Assembly (NCBI RefSeq): GCF_000424005.1
Contig: NZ_AUJB01000013.1
Coordinates: 62,001-126,000, forward strand
Length of the DNA stretch: 64,000 nucleotides
Source: Pseudobutyrivibrio ruminis CF1b
GTDB lineage: Bacteria > Bacillota > Clostridia > Lachnospirales > Lachnospiraceae
Direction: 5' to 3'
Every line of letters starts with the position of its first letter. The first letter of the stretch is position 1. A program made the position numbers and the translations under genes. Shown here piece by piece: positions 1-9,359 of this stretch. The notes beneath the pieces were generated by a model. It did not search any database, was not told where the DNA came from, and saw only the letters and a program-made list of their open reading frames with translations.

Positions 1-795
1 CTCGTAGTTGCAGCTATCGAGGGTTCTTCACTTGGTGAGGCTATGGATATGGCAGCTGAGAAGAACATCCCAGTTATCGCTTATGACCGTCTTATCATGA
101 ACTCAGATGCAGTTTCTTACTACGCTACATTTGATAACTACAAGGTAGGTCAGGTTCAGGGTCAGTACATCATCGATCAGCTCGACCTTGAGAACACATC
201 TGATACATTCACACTTGAAATCACAGCTGGTGATCCAGGTGATAACAACGCTGGTTTCTTCTACAACGGTGCTATGGATCTTCTTAAGCCATACATTGAA
301 AAAGGAACACTTGAAGTTAAGTCTGGTCAGGTAGAGTTCGCAGAAGTTGCTACTCCAGCATGGGCTACAGAGACAGCTCAGTCACGTATGGAGACAATCC
401 TTTCTTCTAACTATGCTAGCGATGACCTTGATATCTGCCTCTGCTCAAACGATTCTACAGCACTTGGTGTTGAGAACGCACTTGCAGCAAACTACAAGGG
501 TAAATATCCAATCATCACAGGTCAGGATTGCGATATCGAGAACACAAAGAACATGATCGCTGGAAAGCAGTCTATGTCAGTATTCAAGGATACACGTACA
601 CTTGCTTCACAGGTTGTTAAGATGGTAGGTCAGATTCTTAATGGTGAGACAGTAGATGTTAACGATGAGAAGACATATGACAACGGAACAGGTATCATTC
701 CTTCTTACCTTTGCGAGCCAGTATTCGCAGATGCTAACAACTACAAGGAGCTCCTTATCGATTCTGGATACTACACAGAGGATCAGCTTCAGTAA
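1..795 (+). CDS. Sugar ABC transporter substrate-binding protein, ChvE/XylF type (5' end outside window)
   Basis: Sugar-binding subunit of a ChvE-type importer, which captures monosaccharides outside the membrane and hands them to the permeases. The frame is open to base 1 (the residues LVVAAIEGSS precede the first internal Met), so the signal peptide and N-lobe start are missing; 264 codons are visible. The segments IPVIAYDRL, TLEITAGDPGDNNA and TGQDCDIENTKNMIAGKQ are typical of the periplasmic binding protein type 1 fold of ChvE/multiple-monosaccharide binding proteins. The ATPase and two permeases follow in the same direction, with a hairpin immediately downstream. The exact sugar cannot be read from sequence; ChvE relatives bind galactose, arabinose, xylose or glucose. 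Confidence 0.9.
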   Translation, partial: LVVAAIEGSSLGEAMDMAAEKNIPVIAYDRLIMNSDAVSYYATFDNYKVGQVQGQYIIDQLDLENTSDTFTLEITAGDPGDNNAGFFYNGAMDLLKPYIEKGTLEVKSGQVEFAEVATPAWATETAQSRMETILSSNYASDDLDICLCSNDSTALGVENALAANYKGKYPIITGQDCDIENTKNMIAGKQSMSVFKDTRTLASQVVKMVGQILNGETVDVNDEKTYDNGTGIIPSYLCEPVFADANNYKELLIDSGYYTEDQLQ

Positions 796-830
796 TTAGG
801 TGATAAACATCTAAAACCAAAACAGTTTTA

Positions 831-856
831 TAGGGCAGGGAAACCTGCCCTATTTT
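831..856 (+). terminator. Intercistronic hairpin after the binding-protein gene
   Basis: Perfect 9-bp stem TAGGGCAGG / CCTGCCCTA with a GAAA tetraloop (840-843), followed by a short T run. It sits between the binding protein and its ATPase gene. The likely role is partial termination or 3'-end protection, giving more binding protein than membrane parts. Confidence 0.8.
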
Positions 857-934
857 AAAGGTTTTCACTAGAGAATATTTTGAAGAGAATACACATAAGT
901 TATTCTAAAGTTTTTTTATAGGGAGGAAATACAA

Positions 935-2461
935 GTGGGAAAAACAATACTTGAGATGGTCAACATCACCAAAGAGTTCCCAGGCGTAAAGGCCCTTGAT
1001 AACGTTAATCTTAAAGTAGAAGAAGGTGAAATTCACGCTCTTGTAGGCGAGAACGGTGCTGGTAAGTCTACTCTGATGAATGTATTAAGTGGTATTTACC
1101 CATTCGGTTCTTACACAGGCGACATTGTTTACAATGGAGAGGTTTGTAAGTTCCAGAAGATCAAGGACTCAGAGGAAAAGGGAATCGTAATTATCCATCA
1201 GGAATTAGCTCTTATTCCTTACATGTCAATTGGTGAGAACATGTTCCTTGGAAATGAGCAGGGAAAGAAAGCAGCTATTGATTGGGACAAAACATATGCA
1301 GAGGCTGACAAGTATCTGAAGATGGTAGGTCTTTCAGAAAGCAGCCGTGTATTGATTAAAGATATCGGTGTTGGTAAGCAGCAGCTTGTAGAAATTGCAA
1401 AGGCACTTGCTAAGAACGCAAAATTACTTATCCTTGATGAGCCTACTTCATCTCTTAACGAGACAGATTCAAGGGCACTTCTTGATTTACTTCTTGAATT
1501 CAAAAAGCAGGGAATGACATCTATCATTATTTCCCACAAGCTTAATGAGGTTTCTTATGTAGCAGATAAAATCACTGTTATCCGTGATGGTTCTACAATT
1601 GAAACACTTGATAAGACAAAGGATGATATTTCTGAAGACAGAATTATCAAGGGCATGGTTGGTCGTGAAATGACAGACCGTTTCCCAAAGCGTCATGATG
1701 TTAAAATCGGTGACATCGCTATGGAAGTTAAGGATTGGACAGTATTCCATCCACAGTTCTCAGAGCGTAAGGTTGTTGATGGCGTATCAATGAACGTTCG
1801 TAAGGGCGAGGTAGTAGGTATTGCCGGACTTATGGGTGCTGGCCGTACAGAGCTTGCCATGAGTATCTTTGGTAAGGCTTATGGAACAAACATCTCAGGA
1901 CAGCTTTTCTTGAACGGAGAAGAGGTTCACCTTAAGAATATTAAGGATGCTATCAAGCACAAGATTGCATACGTTACTGAGGATAGAAAGGGTAACGGAC
2001 TTGTTCTTACAAATCCAATCAAGATTAATACAACTCTTTCAAATCTTTCAGAGATTTGCTCTAAGCGTGTAATCGATCAGGATAAGGAATATCAGGTTGC
2101 TGAGGATTACAGAGAGAAGCTTAAGACAAAGTGTCCTACAGTTGAGCAGAACGTTGGTAACCTTTCAGGTGGTAACCAGCAGAAGGTTCTTCTTGCTAAG
2201 TGGATGTTTGCAAATCCAGATGTACTTATTCTCGATGAGCCAACAAGAGGTATCGATGTTGGTGCTAAGTACGAAATTTACTGCATCATCAATGACCTTG
2301 TAGCAGCTGGAAAGTCAGTTATCATGATTTCTTCAGAGCTTCCAGAGGTACTTGGTATGTCAGATAGAATTTATGTTATGAACGAGGGCAAGATGGTTGG
2401 TGAAATGGCTGGTTCTGAGGCATCTCAGGAGAGCATCATGTCTTGCATCCTTAAGTCATAG
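935..2461 (+). CDS. Sugar ABC transporter ATP-binding protein, double NBD (XylG/MmsA type)
   Basis: Energises the sugar importer. It is 508 residues with two fused nucleotide-binding domains, the usual size for the MglA/XylG/RbsA family. Domain 1 has Walker [12 protein letters not shown] (about residue 39) and Walker [12 protein letters not shown]. Domain 2 has the degenerate P-loop [10 protein letters not shown], signature LSGGNQQKV and Walker [13 protein letters not shown]. The lysine-less second P-loop is normal for this family. The start is GTG at 935, chosen because GGGAGG lies at 921-926. It is 14 bases from the first permease gene, so the genes are co-transcribed. Confidence 0.93.
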   Translation: MGKTILEMVNITKEFPGVKALDNVNLKVEEGEIHALVGENGAGKSTLMNVLSGIYPFGSYTGDIVYNGEVCKFQKIKDSEEKGIVIIHQELALIPYMSIGENMFLGNEQGKKAAIDWDKTYAEADKYLKMVGLSESSRVLIKDIGVGKQQLVEIAKALAKNAKLLILDEPTSSLNETDSRALLDLLLEFKKQGMTSIIISHKLNEVSYVADKITVIRDGSTIETLDKTKDDISEDRIIKGMVGREMTDRFPKRHDVKIGDIAMEVKDWTVFHPQFSERKVVDGVSMNVRKGEVVGIAGLMGAGRTELAMSIFGKAYGTNISGQLFLNGEEVHLKNIKDAIKHKIAYVTEDRKGNGLVLTNPIKINTTLSNLSEICSKRVIDQDKEYQVAEDYREKLKTKCPTVEQNVGNLSGGNQQKVLLAKWMFANPDVLILDEPTRGIDVGAKYEIYCIINDLVAAGKSVIMISSELPEVLGMSDRIYVMNEGKMVGEMAGSEASQESIMSCILKS

Positions 2462-2475
2462 AAGGGAGAGAAAAC

Positions 2476-3645
2476 ATGGTTTCAAATAGCATTGGAAATA
2501 CATTAAAAAAGTACACCATGGTTATCGCCCTGGTGATCGTTATAGGAATTTTCTACGTTGGAACAGGCGGAACAATCCTTCTGTCTCAGAACGTTAACAA
2601 CCTTCTTTCACAGAACGCATACGTATTCGTTCTTGGAACTGGTATGTTACTTTGTATCTTAACTGGTGGTAACATCGATCTTTCTGTTGGTTCAGTAGTC
2701 TGCTTCGTAGGCGGTATCGGAGCAATGCTCATGGACAAGAAGGTAAATGTTTGGGTAGCAGTAATCGTAATGTTACTTGTTGGTGCACTTGTTGGTGCAT
2801 GGCAGGCATTCTGGGTTGCTTACGTAAACGTTCCACCATTCATCGCAACACTTGCTGGTATGTACGCCTTCCGAGGACTATCAAATGTAGTTCTTAACGG
2901 ATATGCGGTATCAATTTCAAATACAACATTCCTTAATGTATTTGGTGGTGGCGCTGATTGCTACATTCCAGATTTCTTCCACGGTGATGGACTTAACATT
3001 ACATGTTTATTAGCAGGCGTTATCGCAGTTGTTATTTTTGTATTATTCTCATTCAAGAAGAGAATTTCTGCTTCACGCAAGGGTTATGAGACATCAGGTG
3101 CAGCTGGCTTCTATGCAAAGATTGTTCTTATCTCATTAGTAATTTTATTCCTTGCTTACAAGCTTGCAGGTTATAAGGGAATCCCAACATCACTTCTTTG
3201 GATCATCCTTATAGTACTTGTTTACAACTACGTTACAACAAAGACTACAATCGGTCGTTACTTATATGCAGTAGGTGGTAACGAGAAGGCTACACAGCTT
3301 TCTGGTATCAACACTAAGAAGGTTTACTTCTTCGCATATACGAATATGGGATTCTTGGCAGCATTTGCTGGTATCCTTACAGTTGCTCGTGCAGCATCAG
3401 CTCAGCCTACATACGGTCAGTTCTACGAGATGGATGCAATCGGTGCTTGCTTCATCGGTGGTGCTTCAGCATACGGCGGAACAGGTTCTGTATTCGGAGC
3501 TATCGTCGGTGCTCTTTTAATGGGTGTTATCAACCAGGGTATGTTAATCATGGGTGTTGATGCCAACTATCAGAAGGTTGTAAAAGGCCTTGTACTTCTC
3601 GCAGCGGTAATCTTTGATGTTATGTCTAAGAGAGAGAAGAAATAG
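2476..3645 (+). CDS. Sugar ABC transporter permease 1 (XylH/MmsB type)
   Basis: Membrane channel subunit, 389 residues, about 10 hydrophobic segments. Family landmarks seen are LCILTGGNIDLSVGSVV near residue 60, VNVPPFIATLAGMYAFRG and the C-terminal GGASAYGGTGSVFGAIVGAL. A GGGAG ribosome site precedes the ATG. The next gene encodes a clearly related but different permease, so the transporter probably uses a permease heterodimer, unlike XylH, which works as a homodimer. Confidence 0.92.
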   Translation: MVSNSIGNTLKKYTMVIALVIVIGIFYVGTGGTILLSQNVNNLLSQNAYVFVLGTGMLLCILTGGNIDLSVGSVVCFVGGIGAMLMDKKVNVWVAVIVMLLVGALVGAWQAFWVAYVNVPPFIATLAGMYAFRGLSNVVLNGYAVSISNTTFLNVFGGGADCYIPDFFHGDGLNITCLLAGVIAVVIFVLFSFKKRISASRKGYETSGAAGFYAKIVLISLVILFLAYKLAGYKGIPTSLLWIILIVLVYNYVTTKTTIGRYLYAVGGNEKATQLSGINTKKVYFFAYTNMGFLAAFAGILTVARAASAQPTYGQFYEMDAIGACFIGGASAYGGTGSVFGAIVGALLMGVINQGMLIMGVDANYQKVVKGLVLLAAVIFDVMSKREKK

Positions 3646-3662
3646 GAAGGGAGGAGCGAAAA

Positions 3663-4844
3663 GTGAAAGACAAAATTTTAAAGATAGTTAAAGAAAACAC
3701 TATGCTCATTGTACTGGTCCTGGTTGTTCTCTTCTTTAACGCTACAACACATGGCACAATGTTAATGCCAAGTCAGTTCAATGCACTTATCACACAGAAT
3801 GCATACGTTTATGTTCTTGCAACTGGTATGTTGATGTGTATGTTAACAGGTGGTAACATCGATCTTTCCTGCGGTTCATTCGTATGTTTAGTAGGTGTTA
3901 TCGGCGCAAAGGTTATGGTAAATATGGGAGCTCCAACAATAGTTGGTATTCTCGTAATGCTTCTCGTTGGTGTAATTTATGGTTGTGTTCTTGGATACGT
4001 AATTGCGTATATCAATATTCCACCATGGATTGCTACACTTGCAGGTTTCCTTGCACTTCGTGGATGGGGTGTTGCATTACTTAACGGTAATTCAAACATC
4101 AGCCCACTTCCACCAGCCTTCTGTAGCCTCTTCTCAGGAAAGATGAACGATCTTTTCGGAGGCCCAAGAATCGGCGGTGTTCAGTACAATATGACAAGTA
4201 TTGTAATCGCACTTATCGCATCAGTAATCGTAGTATTCCTTCTCTTTAGAGAACGCGCGACAAAAATTAAGAAGGGATATGTTGCTGATAGCTTTGTAAA
4301 GGTTGTTGTAAAGTCAGTGCTTATCTGCTTTGTAATTATGCTCTTTGGTTACAAGTTTGCACTTGCAGGTGGTGTTCCTTATTCACTTATCTGGGTAGCT
4401 GTAATCGTTATAATCTACAGCTTCATCACATCTAAGACAGATATTGGACGTTACTTCTATACAATCGGTGGTAACAAGGAAGCTACTAGACTTTCAGGTA
4501 TCGATACAAAGAGAATCATGTTCATCGCATACCTTAACATGGCAGTACTTACAGTTGTATCTGCATTCCTTACAATGGCTCGTTTCCAGGCTGCAAACTC
4601 TACAGCTGGTACAAACTACGAGATGGATGCAATTTCTGCCTGCGTAGTAGGTGGTGTATCTGCTTACGGTGGATCTGGTTCAGTATTCGGTATGATTATC
4701 GGTGCTACACTTATTGGTGTTATCAACCTTGGTATGTCCCTTATGGGTATCGATGCTAACTGGCAGAAGGTTGTTAAGGGTGTCGTTCTTCTCGGCGCTG
4801 TAGTATTCGAAATCCTCAATAATAAGAAAACAGCTACAAAATAA
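3663..4844 (+). CDS. Sugar ABC transporter permease 2 (XylH/MmsB type)
   Basis: Second channel subunit, 393 residues, paralogous along its whole length to the preceding permease: LMCMLTGGNIDLSCGSFV, INIPPWIATLAGFLALRG and GGVSAYGGSGSVFGMIIGA match the same landmarks. Start is GTG at 3663, behind GGGAGG at about 3651. It is the last gene of the operon, closed by the terminator at 4877-4904. The two permeases differ in many loop residues, so this is an old duplication rather than a recent tandem copy. Confidence 0.92.
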   Translation: MKDKILKIVKENTMLIVLVLVVLFFNATTHGTMLMPSQFNALITQNAYVYVLATGMLMCMLTGGNIDLSCGSFVCLVGVIGAKVMVNMGAPTIVGILVMLLVGVIYGCVLGYVIAYINIPPWIATLAGFLALRGWGVALLNGNSNISPLPPAFCSLFSGKMNDLFGGPRIGGVQYNMTSIVIALIASVIVVFLLFRERATKIKKGYVADSFVKVVVKSVLICFVIMLFGYKFALAGGVPYSLIWVAVIVIIYSFITSKTDIGRYFYTIGGNKEATRLSGIDTKRIMFIAYLNMAVLTVVSAFLTMARFQAANSTAGTNYEMDAISACVVGGVSAYGGSGSVFGMIIGATLIGVINLGMSLMGIDANWQKVVKGVVLLGAVVFEILNNKKTATK

Positions 4845-4876
4845 TCTGTAGTTTATTTTCTTCATTATATTCTCTT

Positions 4877-4904
4877 GGCTCAGGCTTATGCCTGGGCCTT
4901 TTTT
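4877..4904 (+). terminator. Rho-independent terminator of the sugar importer operon
   Basis: 9-bp stem GGCTCAGGC / GCCTGGGCC (one G-T pair), loop TTAT, followed by six T. Confidence 0.93.
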
Positions 4905-4944
4905 GCGTAAATTTTCCTGTCCTAAATTTTGTTTTATAAAATCA

Positions 4945-4973
4945 TTGACTAGGCTCTTGTGTGAGACTATAAT
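4945..4973 (+). promoter_or_regulatory. Sigma-A promoter for the YczE-like gene
   Basis: TTGACT, 17-base spacer, TATAAT: a near-consensus vegetative promoter. Transcription would start near 4980, leaving a leader of about 24 bases before the ATG at 5004. Confidence 0.85.
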
Positions 4974-5003
4974 TAGTCCGATTTTAGCAAGTGGAGATTA
5001 GAT

Positions 5004-5696
5004 ATGCTTTTCGGAAATTATTATAGAGAAAACAGCTCCACAAGGGCTATTCTTATGAATATGCTTGTGGCAGCCATCAGCTTGTTTATAAATGGATTTG
5101 GAGTTTATCTTACCATCCAAGCAAACATCGGCGCCAGCCCTTGGGATGTATTAAACCTTGGCTTATCAAAAAGTCTTGGGATATTATATGGAACAGCATC
5201 AATTGCGGTGTCCTACAGCATCCTTGGAATAGATATTTTTATGAGGGCACCTATTGGTATTGCAATGTTTATAGATGCTTTTGTTGTAGGTAAGTCTGTG
5301 GATTTGTTTAATCGAATTGGTTTGGTGGAGCCTTGCAGCTCATTTGCTACAGGCATCCCTGTTATGATTATTGGACTGATTATAATGGCTTATACTCAGT
5401 TTACTTATATGGCAGCAGCACTTGGCTGTGGACCTAGAGATACACTGCTTGTGGCTCTTACAAAGAGAGCAAAGAAGCTGTCCATCGGTGTGGTCAGCAT
5501 TGGACTTCTTTCCACCGCCACATTTGTAGGCTGGCTCTTAGGAGGACCTGTAGGCATCGGCACTATTATCAGCGCCTTCGGCACCGGCCCTATCATGCAG
5601 TTCGCATTTAAGTCAGTGAAATTCAACGCAGCTGAGATCCGCCACCAGAGGCTGTCGGAATCATTTAAAATAATGTTCGCAAAGCCTTCCCACTAG
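5004..5696 (+). CDS. YczE/YitT-like integral membrane protein
   Basis: 230 residues with about five membrane spans. The segments VYLTIQANIGASPWDVLNLG and AALGCGPRDTLLVAL are typical of the YczE/YyaS family (COG2364). The molecular function of the family is unknown; some members sit near regulators or antibiotic clusters. It is monocistronic, with its own strong promoter and a palindrome around the stop codon (5684-5704). It uses more varied codons than the sugar importer upstream. Confidence 0.8.
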   Translation: MLFGNYYRENSSTRAILMNMLVAAISLFINGFGVYLTIQANIGASPWDVLNLGLSKSLGILYGTASIAVSYSILGIDIFMRAPIGIAMFIDAFVVGKSVDLFNRIGLVEPCSSFATGIPVMIIGLIIMAYTQFTYMAAALGCGPRDTLLVALTKRAKKLSIGVVSIGLLSTATFVGWLLGGPVGIGTIISAFGTGPIMQFAFKSVKFNAAEIRHQRLSESFKIMFAKPSH

Positions 5697-5756
5697 TGGG
5701 AGGCAAGCAGCTTAAAACAAAACAGGAAGGTTTAGCCAAAGACTAACAGAGATAAA

Positions 5757-5788
5757 AAAGCCATGGGCAATTAAATGTCCATGGCTTT
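5757..5788. terminator. Bidirectional terminator
   Basis: Stem GCCATGGGCA / TGTCCATGGC with a 6-base loop, flanked by an A run on the left and T on the right. It can stop the rightward YczE-like transcript and the leftward acyl-CoA ligase transcript. Confidence 0.85.
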
Positions 5789-5795
5789 AATTACA

Positions 5796-7220
5796 TTAGA
5801 TAGCGACTTCTGGTCTCTTAATCTTTCCAGTTGCAGTCTTTACGAATTCTGTATCTTGGAATTCTACGCCGTAGATTCTCTTGTAAATTGGGAGCTTTTT
5901 ATTAAGCTCGTCAACGTGTGCCTTGATATCATCATGAGCGTTTTCGTCGCAGAAAACAGAAACGTGGATTCTGTCATTCTTCTCGAATGCCAGGCATTCC
6001 TTAACGTTTTCATTTGCGTACATGTATCTCTCAAGCTCCTCAGGGCTTACATTCTCACCACTTGAAAGGATGATAAGATTCTTCTTACGACCAGTCATGT
6101 AAAGGTATCCTGACTCGTCAAGGTAACCAAGGTCACCTGTGAAAATCATACCATCACGTAAGATTTCTGCAGTAGCTTCCTCGTTCTTGTAGTAACCCAT
6201 CATGTTACCCCAGTACTTGATACCAATCTCGCCGTCGATAATCTTGATTTCTGCATCATCGTAAGGACGACCTACAGAAGCCATATGATGCTCCATATCG
6301 AAGTTGAATGTAGCATTTCCACCTGTCTCAGTCATACCGTAGTACTGACCGAATGCGATACCGTGTGAAGTGATTTCTTTAACGTCATCAATACTTACAG
6401 GAGCACCTGCTGTGCAAAGAATCTTAACGTTACCAAGCTTGTCCATATGACCTCTTTTGATAGTTTTAAGCCAAAGCTTTAAAGTACCAGGAAGTACACA
6501 AGCGTAATCAATTTCCTCGCCTACAAGATCATCAAGAATGTTCTCTGGATGAACGCTCTGGTAGAATGTACATGCATGCTCTGACCATGTGATAAGAGCA
6601 AGAAGTCCACCAATGTGATAGAGTGGGAAATTAGTGTAGATTGGCATACCTGGGTATGGCTCAAAGCCATTTGAATATCCCTTTGGAAGTGCAATCTTTT
6701 CACCGCTGAAGATGTTACCTACAGAAAGCATTACACCCTTTGAAAGGCTTGTAGTTCCTGAAGTGTAAACAATCATCATAAGGTTGTTAGCTTCTTCGTC
6801 TGTGAAGTCCTTAAGATCCTTTGGCTCTACATCTCCCTTAAGAGCAATGTCAAAGCTGTAAGTCTTAGTGTCTGATAAGAAGCTGAATTTCTCAAGATCG
6901 TCAGCAATAAGGTATTCAGCATCTGAATTTTTTACTGCAAACTTAAGATTTTCTTCCATCTCACGGAAGTTAAGAGGAATGACTACAGCTCTGCTGAACA
7001 TGAGTGCAATAGCGATAACTACGTACTCATAGCTGTTTCCACCAATAAGAGCAATGTGTCTGCCCTCTAATGGACCCATAAGATTTTCAAGTCTTGTAGC
7101 ACATTCCTTAATGTCGCGTATGTATGTCTCAAATGTAATGTTGTAGGAATTCTCTCCATCCAGATATCTGAATGCATTAACATGTTTTTCCTGTTCCAAT
7201 GTTTCCAAATATTTAAACAT
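5796..7220 (-). CDS. AMP-dependent acyl-CoA synthetase/ligase
   Basis: Member of the adenylate-forming (ANL) superfamily, which activates a carboxylic acid as an acyl-AMP and usually passes it to CoA. 474 residues, somewhat short for the family. Motifs seen: P-loop-like YTSGTTSLSKGV (about residue 152), YYGMTETGG, the hinge GDLGYLDESGYLYMTGR and a C-terminal ATGKIKRPE with the catalytic lysine. The substrate (fatty, aromatic or other acid) cannot be told from sequence. A GGGAGGT ribosome site lies just upstream, and an extended -10 (TGcTATAAT on the minus strand, 7261-7266) serves it. Single-gene transcript. Confidence 0.88.
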   Translation of the reverse strand: MFKYLETLEQEKHVNAFRYLDGENSYNITFETYIRDIKECATRLENLMGPLEGRHIALIGGNSYEYVVIAIALMFSRAVVIPLNFREMEENLKFAVKNSDAEYLIADDLEKFSFLSDTKTYSFDIALKGDVEPKDLKDFTDEEANNLMMIVYTSGTTSLSKGVMLSVGNIFSGEKIALPKGYSNGFEPYPGMPIYTNFPLYHIGGLLALITWSEHACTFYQSVHPENILDDLVGEEIDYACVLPGTLKLWLKTIKRGHMDKLGNVKILCTAGAPVSIDDVKEITSHGIAFGQYYGMTETGGNATFNFDMEHHMASVGRPYDDAEIKIIDGEIGIKYWGNMMGYYKNEEATAEILRDGMIFTGDLGYLDESGYLYMTGRKKNLIILSSGENVSPEELERYMYANENVKECLAFEKNDRIHVSVFCDENAHDDIKAHVDELNKKLPIYKRIYGVEFQDTEFVKTATGKIKRPEVAI

Positions 7221-7414
7221 AAACTACCTCCCTGTTTAAAATGTATTGCGAACGCTAAAAATTATAGCATGAAAAGTCTGATGAGATGTGTGGAGAACTT
7301 GCCAATATCCTGCTGTTTTTGACAGATGGTGTCAATTAAAAACTATTGATGATATAGGGGGAAACTTTTAAAATATTGTTATAGTCAGGGGAAGGCATAT
7401 TATAGGGGTGTGAA

Positions 7415-8176
7415 ATGTATTTAAATACACGGAAACATTATCTATCTGAATCAATATGTTCATCGGCATTAATAGGCTTGTTTTCACAATGCCTTAATGC
7501 TTTGTCGCGCTTTTTTTTCAGCTCCAATCTCAGTGAGCCTGATATGCTTAACAGCACTATTTTCTATTCAAATATGTGTATTCATCTGACAGTTACCATT
7601 TTGATTGCAGTTATCTTTACCAGAAATATAAAGAAGATGCGAAAAATTATGAAAGTGGTTACAGAAGATGATAGTGAAGAGATGGGCCTGTTGCAGAAGG
7701 AATACATTCCAGATGGAATATCTACTCTGACAGCATTGGACATTTATCAGCTCCTTGAAATATGGGCTTCCATACTTCTGTTTATACAGATTATGTCTAT
7801 GGTATCCAGCTATCAGTACAAGAGTTTTGTCAGTGATTTGTACAGAATCATTCCTATGGATACATATGAGAGAGCAGTGGATTTTTCTGGAATATACAAT
7901 TCCACACACGGGTTTAAATACATCGGAATGTTTTCCGCACTGATTATCGGAATATTTGTATCGGCAGTATTTTTGAAAGACAGGTTTTTAAAGATTATAT
8001 CTGTGATTATAACAGCAGTTTTTATTTTGGCATTTTGCATTTTTCAAATGATTACATTTGATATGGAAGTCAAAATCATTAGCATTGTCTGGACTTCGGT
8101 AATCTATCATGGTATGGAAACTATAGGTCTTTTGCTGTTTTCATTTTATTTGGCGAAACATTATAAAGGACTTTAG
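7415..8176 (+). CDS. Hypothetical membrane protein
   Basis: 253 residues with five or six predicted membrane spans (around residues 45-65, 110-135, 165-185, 190-215 and 220-245). No family recognised. The ribosome site is weak (AGGGGTG before the ATG). It lies between the acyl-CoA ligase and a patch of decayed genes, so poor conservation would not surprise. No terminator follows. Confidence 0.55.
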   Translation: MYLNTRKHYLSESICSSALIGLFSQCLNALSRFFFSSNLSEPDMLNSTIFYSNMCIHLTVTILIAVIFTRNIKKMRKIMKVVTEDDSEEMGLLQKEYIPDGISTLTALDIYQLLEIWASILLFIQIMSMVSSYQYKSFVSDLYRIIPMDTYERAVDFSGIYNSTHGFKYIGMFSALIIGIFVSAVFLKDRFLKIISVIITAVFILAFCIFQMITFDMEVKIISIVWTSVIYHGMETIGLLLFSFYLAKHYKGL

Positions 8177-8231
8177 TAACACATGAGACGTGCTGGTGCT
8201 CTCTGCCCACGTGCTATCCGTAGACAGACAT

Positions 8232-8261
8232 TTGATTGGACATATGATAGTCTTGTATTAT
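8232..8261 (+). promoter_or_regulatory. Possible orphan promoter ahead of a truncated gene
   Basis: TTGATT, 18-base spacer, TATTAT. It lies 20-30 bases before the first surviving codons of the broken secreted-protein gene and may be its original promoter. Confidence 0.4.
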
Positions 8262-8278
8262 ACAATAAACTTCGGTGA

Positions 8279-9061
8279 AGTGGATGCCTTGTTTCAGCTG
8301 GACTTGCTTTTAATTCTACAAGCGCACAGGCTGCTGAGAATATAGAAGCTACAGCACAGGTTACAGCCAGTGATTATGACAAGCTTCTTACAGAAATTGC
8401 ACAGGCTGAGAAGGAAGTTAGTGATGCAAAGGCTAGATATGAGGCTACAGCTTCAGAATCCTTCAAGAAGAAAGCGGCACATGGAGAGGCAGTGACTGAA
8501 CTCTATGTGAAGTATTGTGGTTACGATAGTATAGTTTATAAATGTGAGGAGGCTGGTGTGGTTTCGGAGGAGTATCTTGAGGCTAAGGCTGCATTAGATA
8601 ACATCGCGATAGACACACCATACAGCAGTTTATCAGATTTAGAAAGAGCATATTGGGTAGCATATTATCAGGTATGGACTAATCCAGATAAGTCATATGT
8701 GGAATACCGTCGCAAGCTTAACTATTTAGATGAGCTTTTAGAGAAGAAGGCAGAGATGGATAAGTATCTCAATCCTGGCACAGAAACAGCTTCTCTTGAG
8801 AGTGTTAACAGACAGTTCAGCTTAGTTAATAGAGCATATGGCAACTGTACAATGGATGGTACAGGTACTGTTACAGTTAATGCTGATTCTAAGACATTTT
8901 CAATCAATTGGAATGTAGAGGTATACGAGGGTGATACATACATCTGCACATACGCAGATAGCTTAAAAGATATTCCAGTTAACTATGTAGATGGCAAGTG
9001 GGTAATTTCTTACTCAGGTCAGACTTTTGATTTAAATGAGATTCTTTCTCAGCTTCAGTAA
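8279..9061 (+). pseudogene. 5'-truncated gene for a secreted coiled-coil protein
   Basis: The open frame runs from a stop at 8276-8278 through residues SGCLVSAGLAFNSTSAQAAE, which look like the hydrophobic core and AQA cleavage site of a signal peptide, into a helical segment (about 8340-8480) and a C-terminal domain ending LNEILSQLQ. There is no start codon or ribosome site before the signal-peptide core, so the first 10-20 codons appear deleted. An internal GTG at 8492 would give 189 residues but would drop the export signal. Family not recognised. A ribokinase remnant directly follows. Confidence 0.6.
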
Positions 9062-9063
9062 GC

Positions 9064-9274
9064 ATGAATAGTATCTATATCAAGACTGTTTCTGAACGAT
9101 GTGGACACACCATAATTCAGGTTGATGATAATGGACAGAATAGTATTGTGCTTTTTGGTGGTGCCAACCAGGATAATACCAGAGACAATGTTGACGGCCA
9201 CAAAAGCATCAGCTTTGGCTGTTCAGAAAAAGGGGGCCGCACAATCAATTCCTTCAAGAAATGAAATTGGTTGA
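9064..9274 (+). pseudogene. rbsK: Ribokinase remnant with internal deletion and frameshift
   Basis: Codons 9064 to about 9190 read SIYIKTVSERCGHTIIQVDD and NGQNSIVLFGGANQ, the middle of the ribokinase N-terminal half. From about 9194 the next frame reads TATKASALAVQKKGAAQSIP then SRNEIG and stop, the typical ribokinase C-terminus. The first 80 or so residues and most of the catalytic half, including the GAGD anion hole, are missing. A 66-residue ORF exists here only by accident of the junction. Confidence 0.75.
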
Positions 9275-9295
9275 TAGAAAAAGGAAAATCATAAC

Positions 9296-9324
9296 TTGTA
9301 ATTATCTTTTAAGAAGTGTATTAT
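9296..9324 (+). promoter_or_regulatory. Sigma-A promoter
   Basis: TTGTAA, 17-base spacer, TATTAT, ending 36 bases before the ATG of the small membrane protein at 9360. Confidence 0.7.
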
Positions 9325-9359
9325 ACCGAGTAATACAGTTTGTAGAAAGGTAGTATGTT

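Noticed and set aside
8492-9061. Intact 189-residue protein starting at GTG 8492
   Set aside because: The purine-rich GGAGAGG is only two bases from the GTG, and a clear signal-peptide core is open in the same frame upstream, so this is more likely the body of a truncated gene.
9064-9264. Novel 66-residue protein
   Set aside because: Its first half is ribokinase sequence and its tail is an out-of-frame reading of the ribokinase C-terminus.
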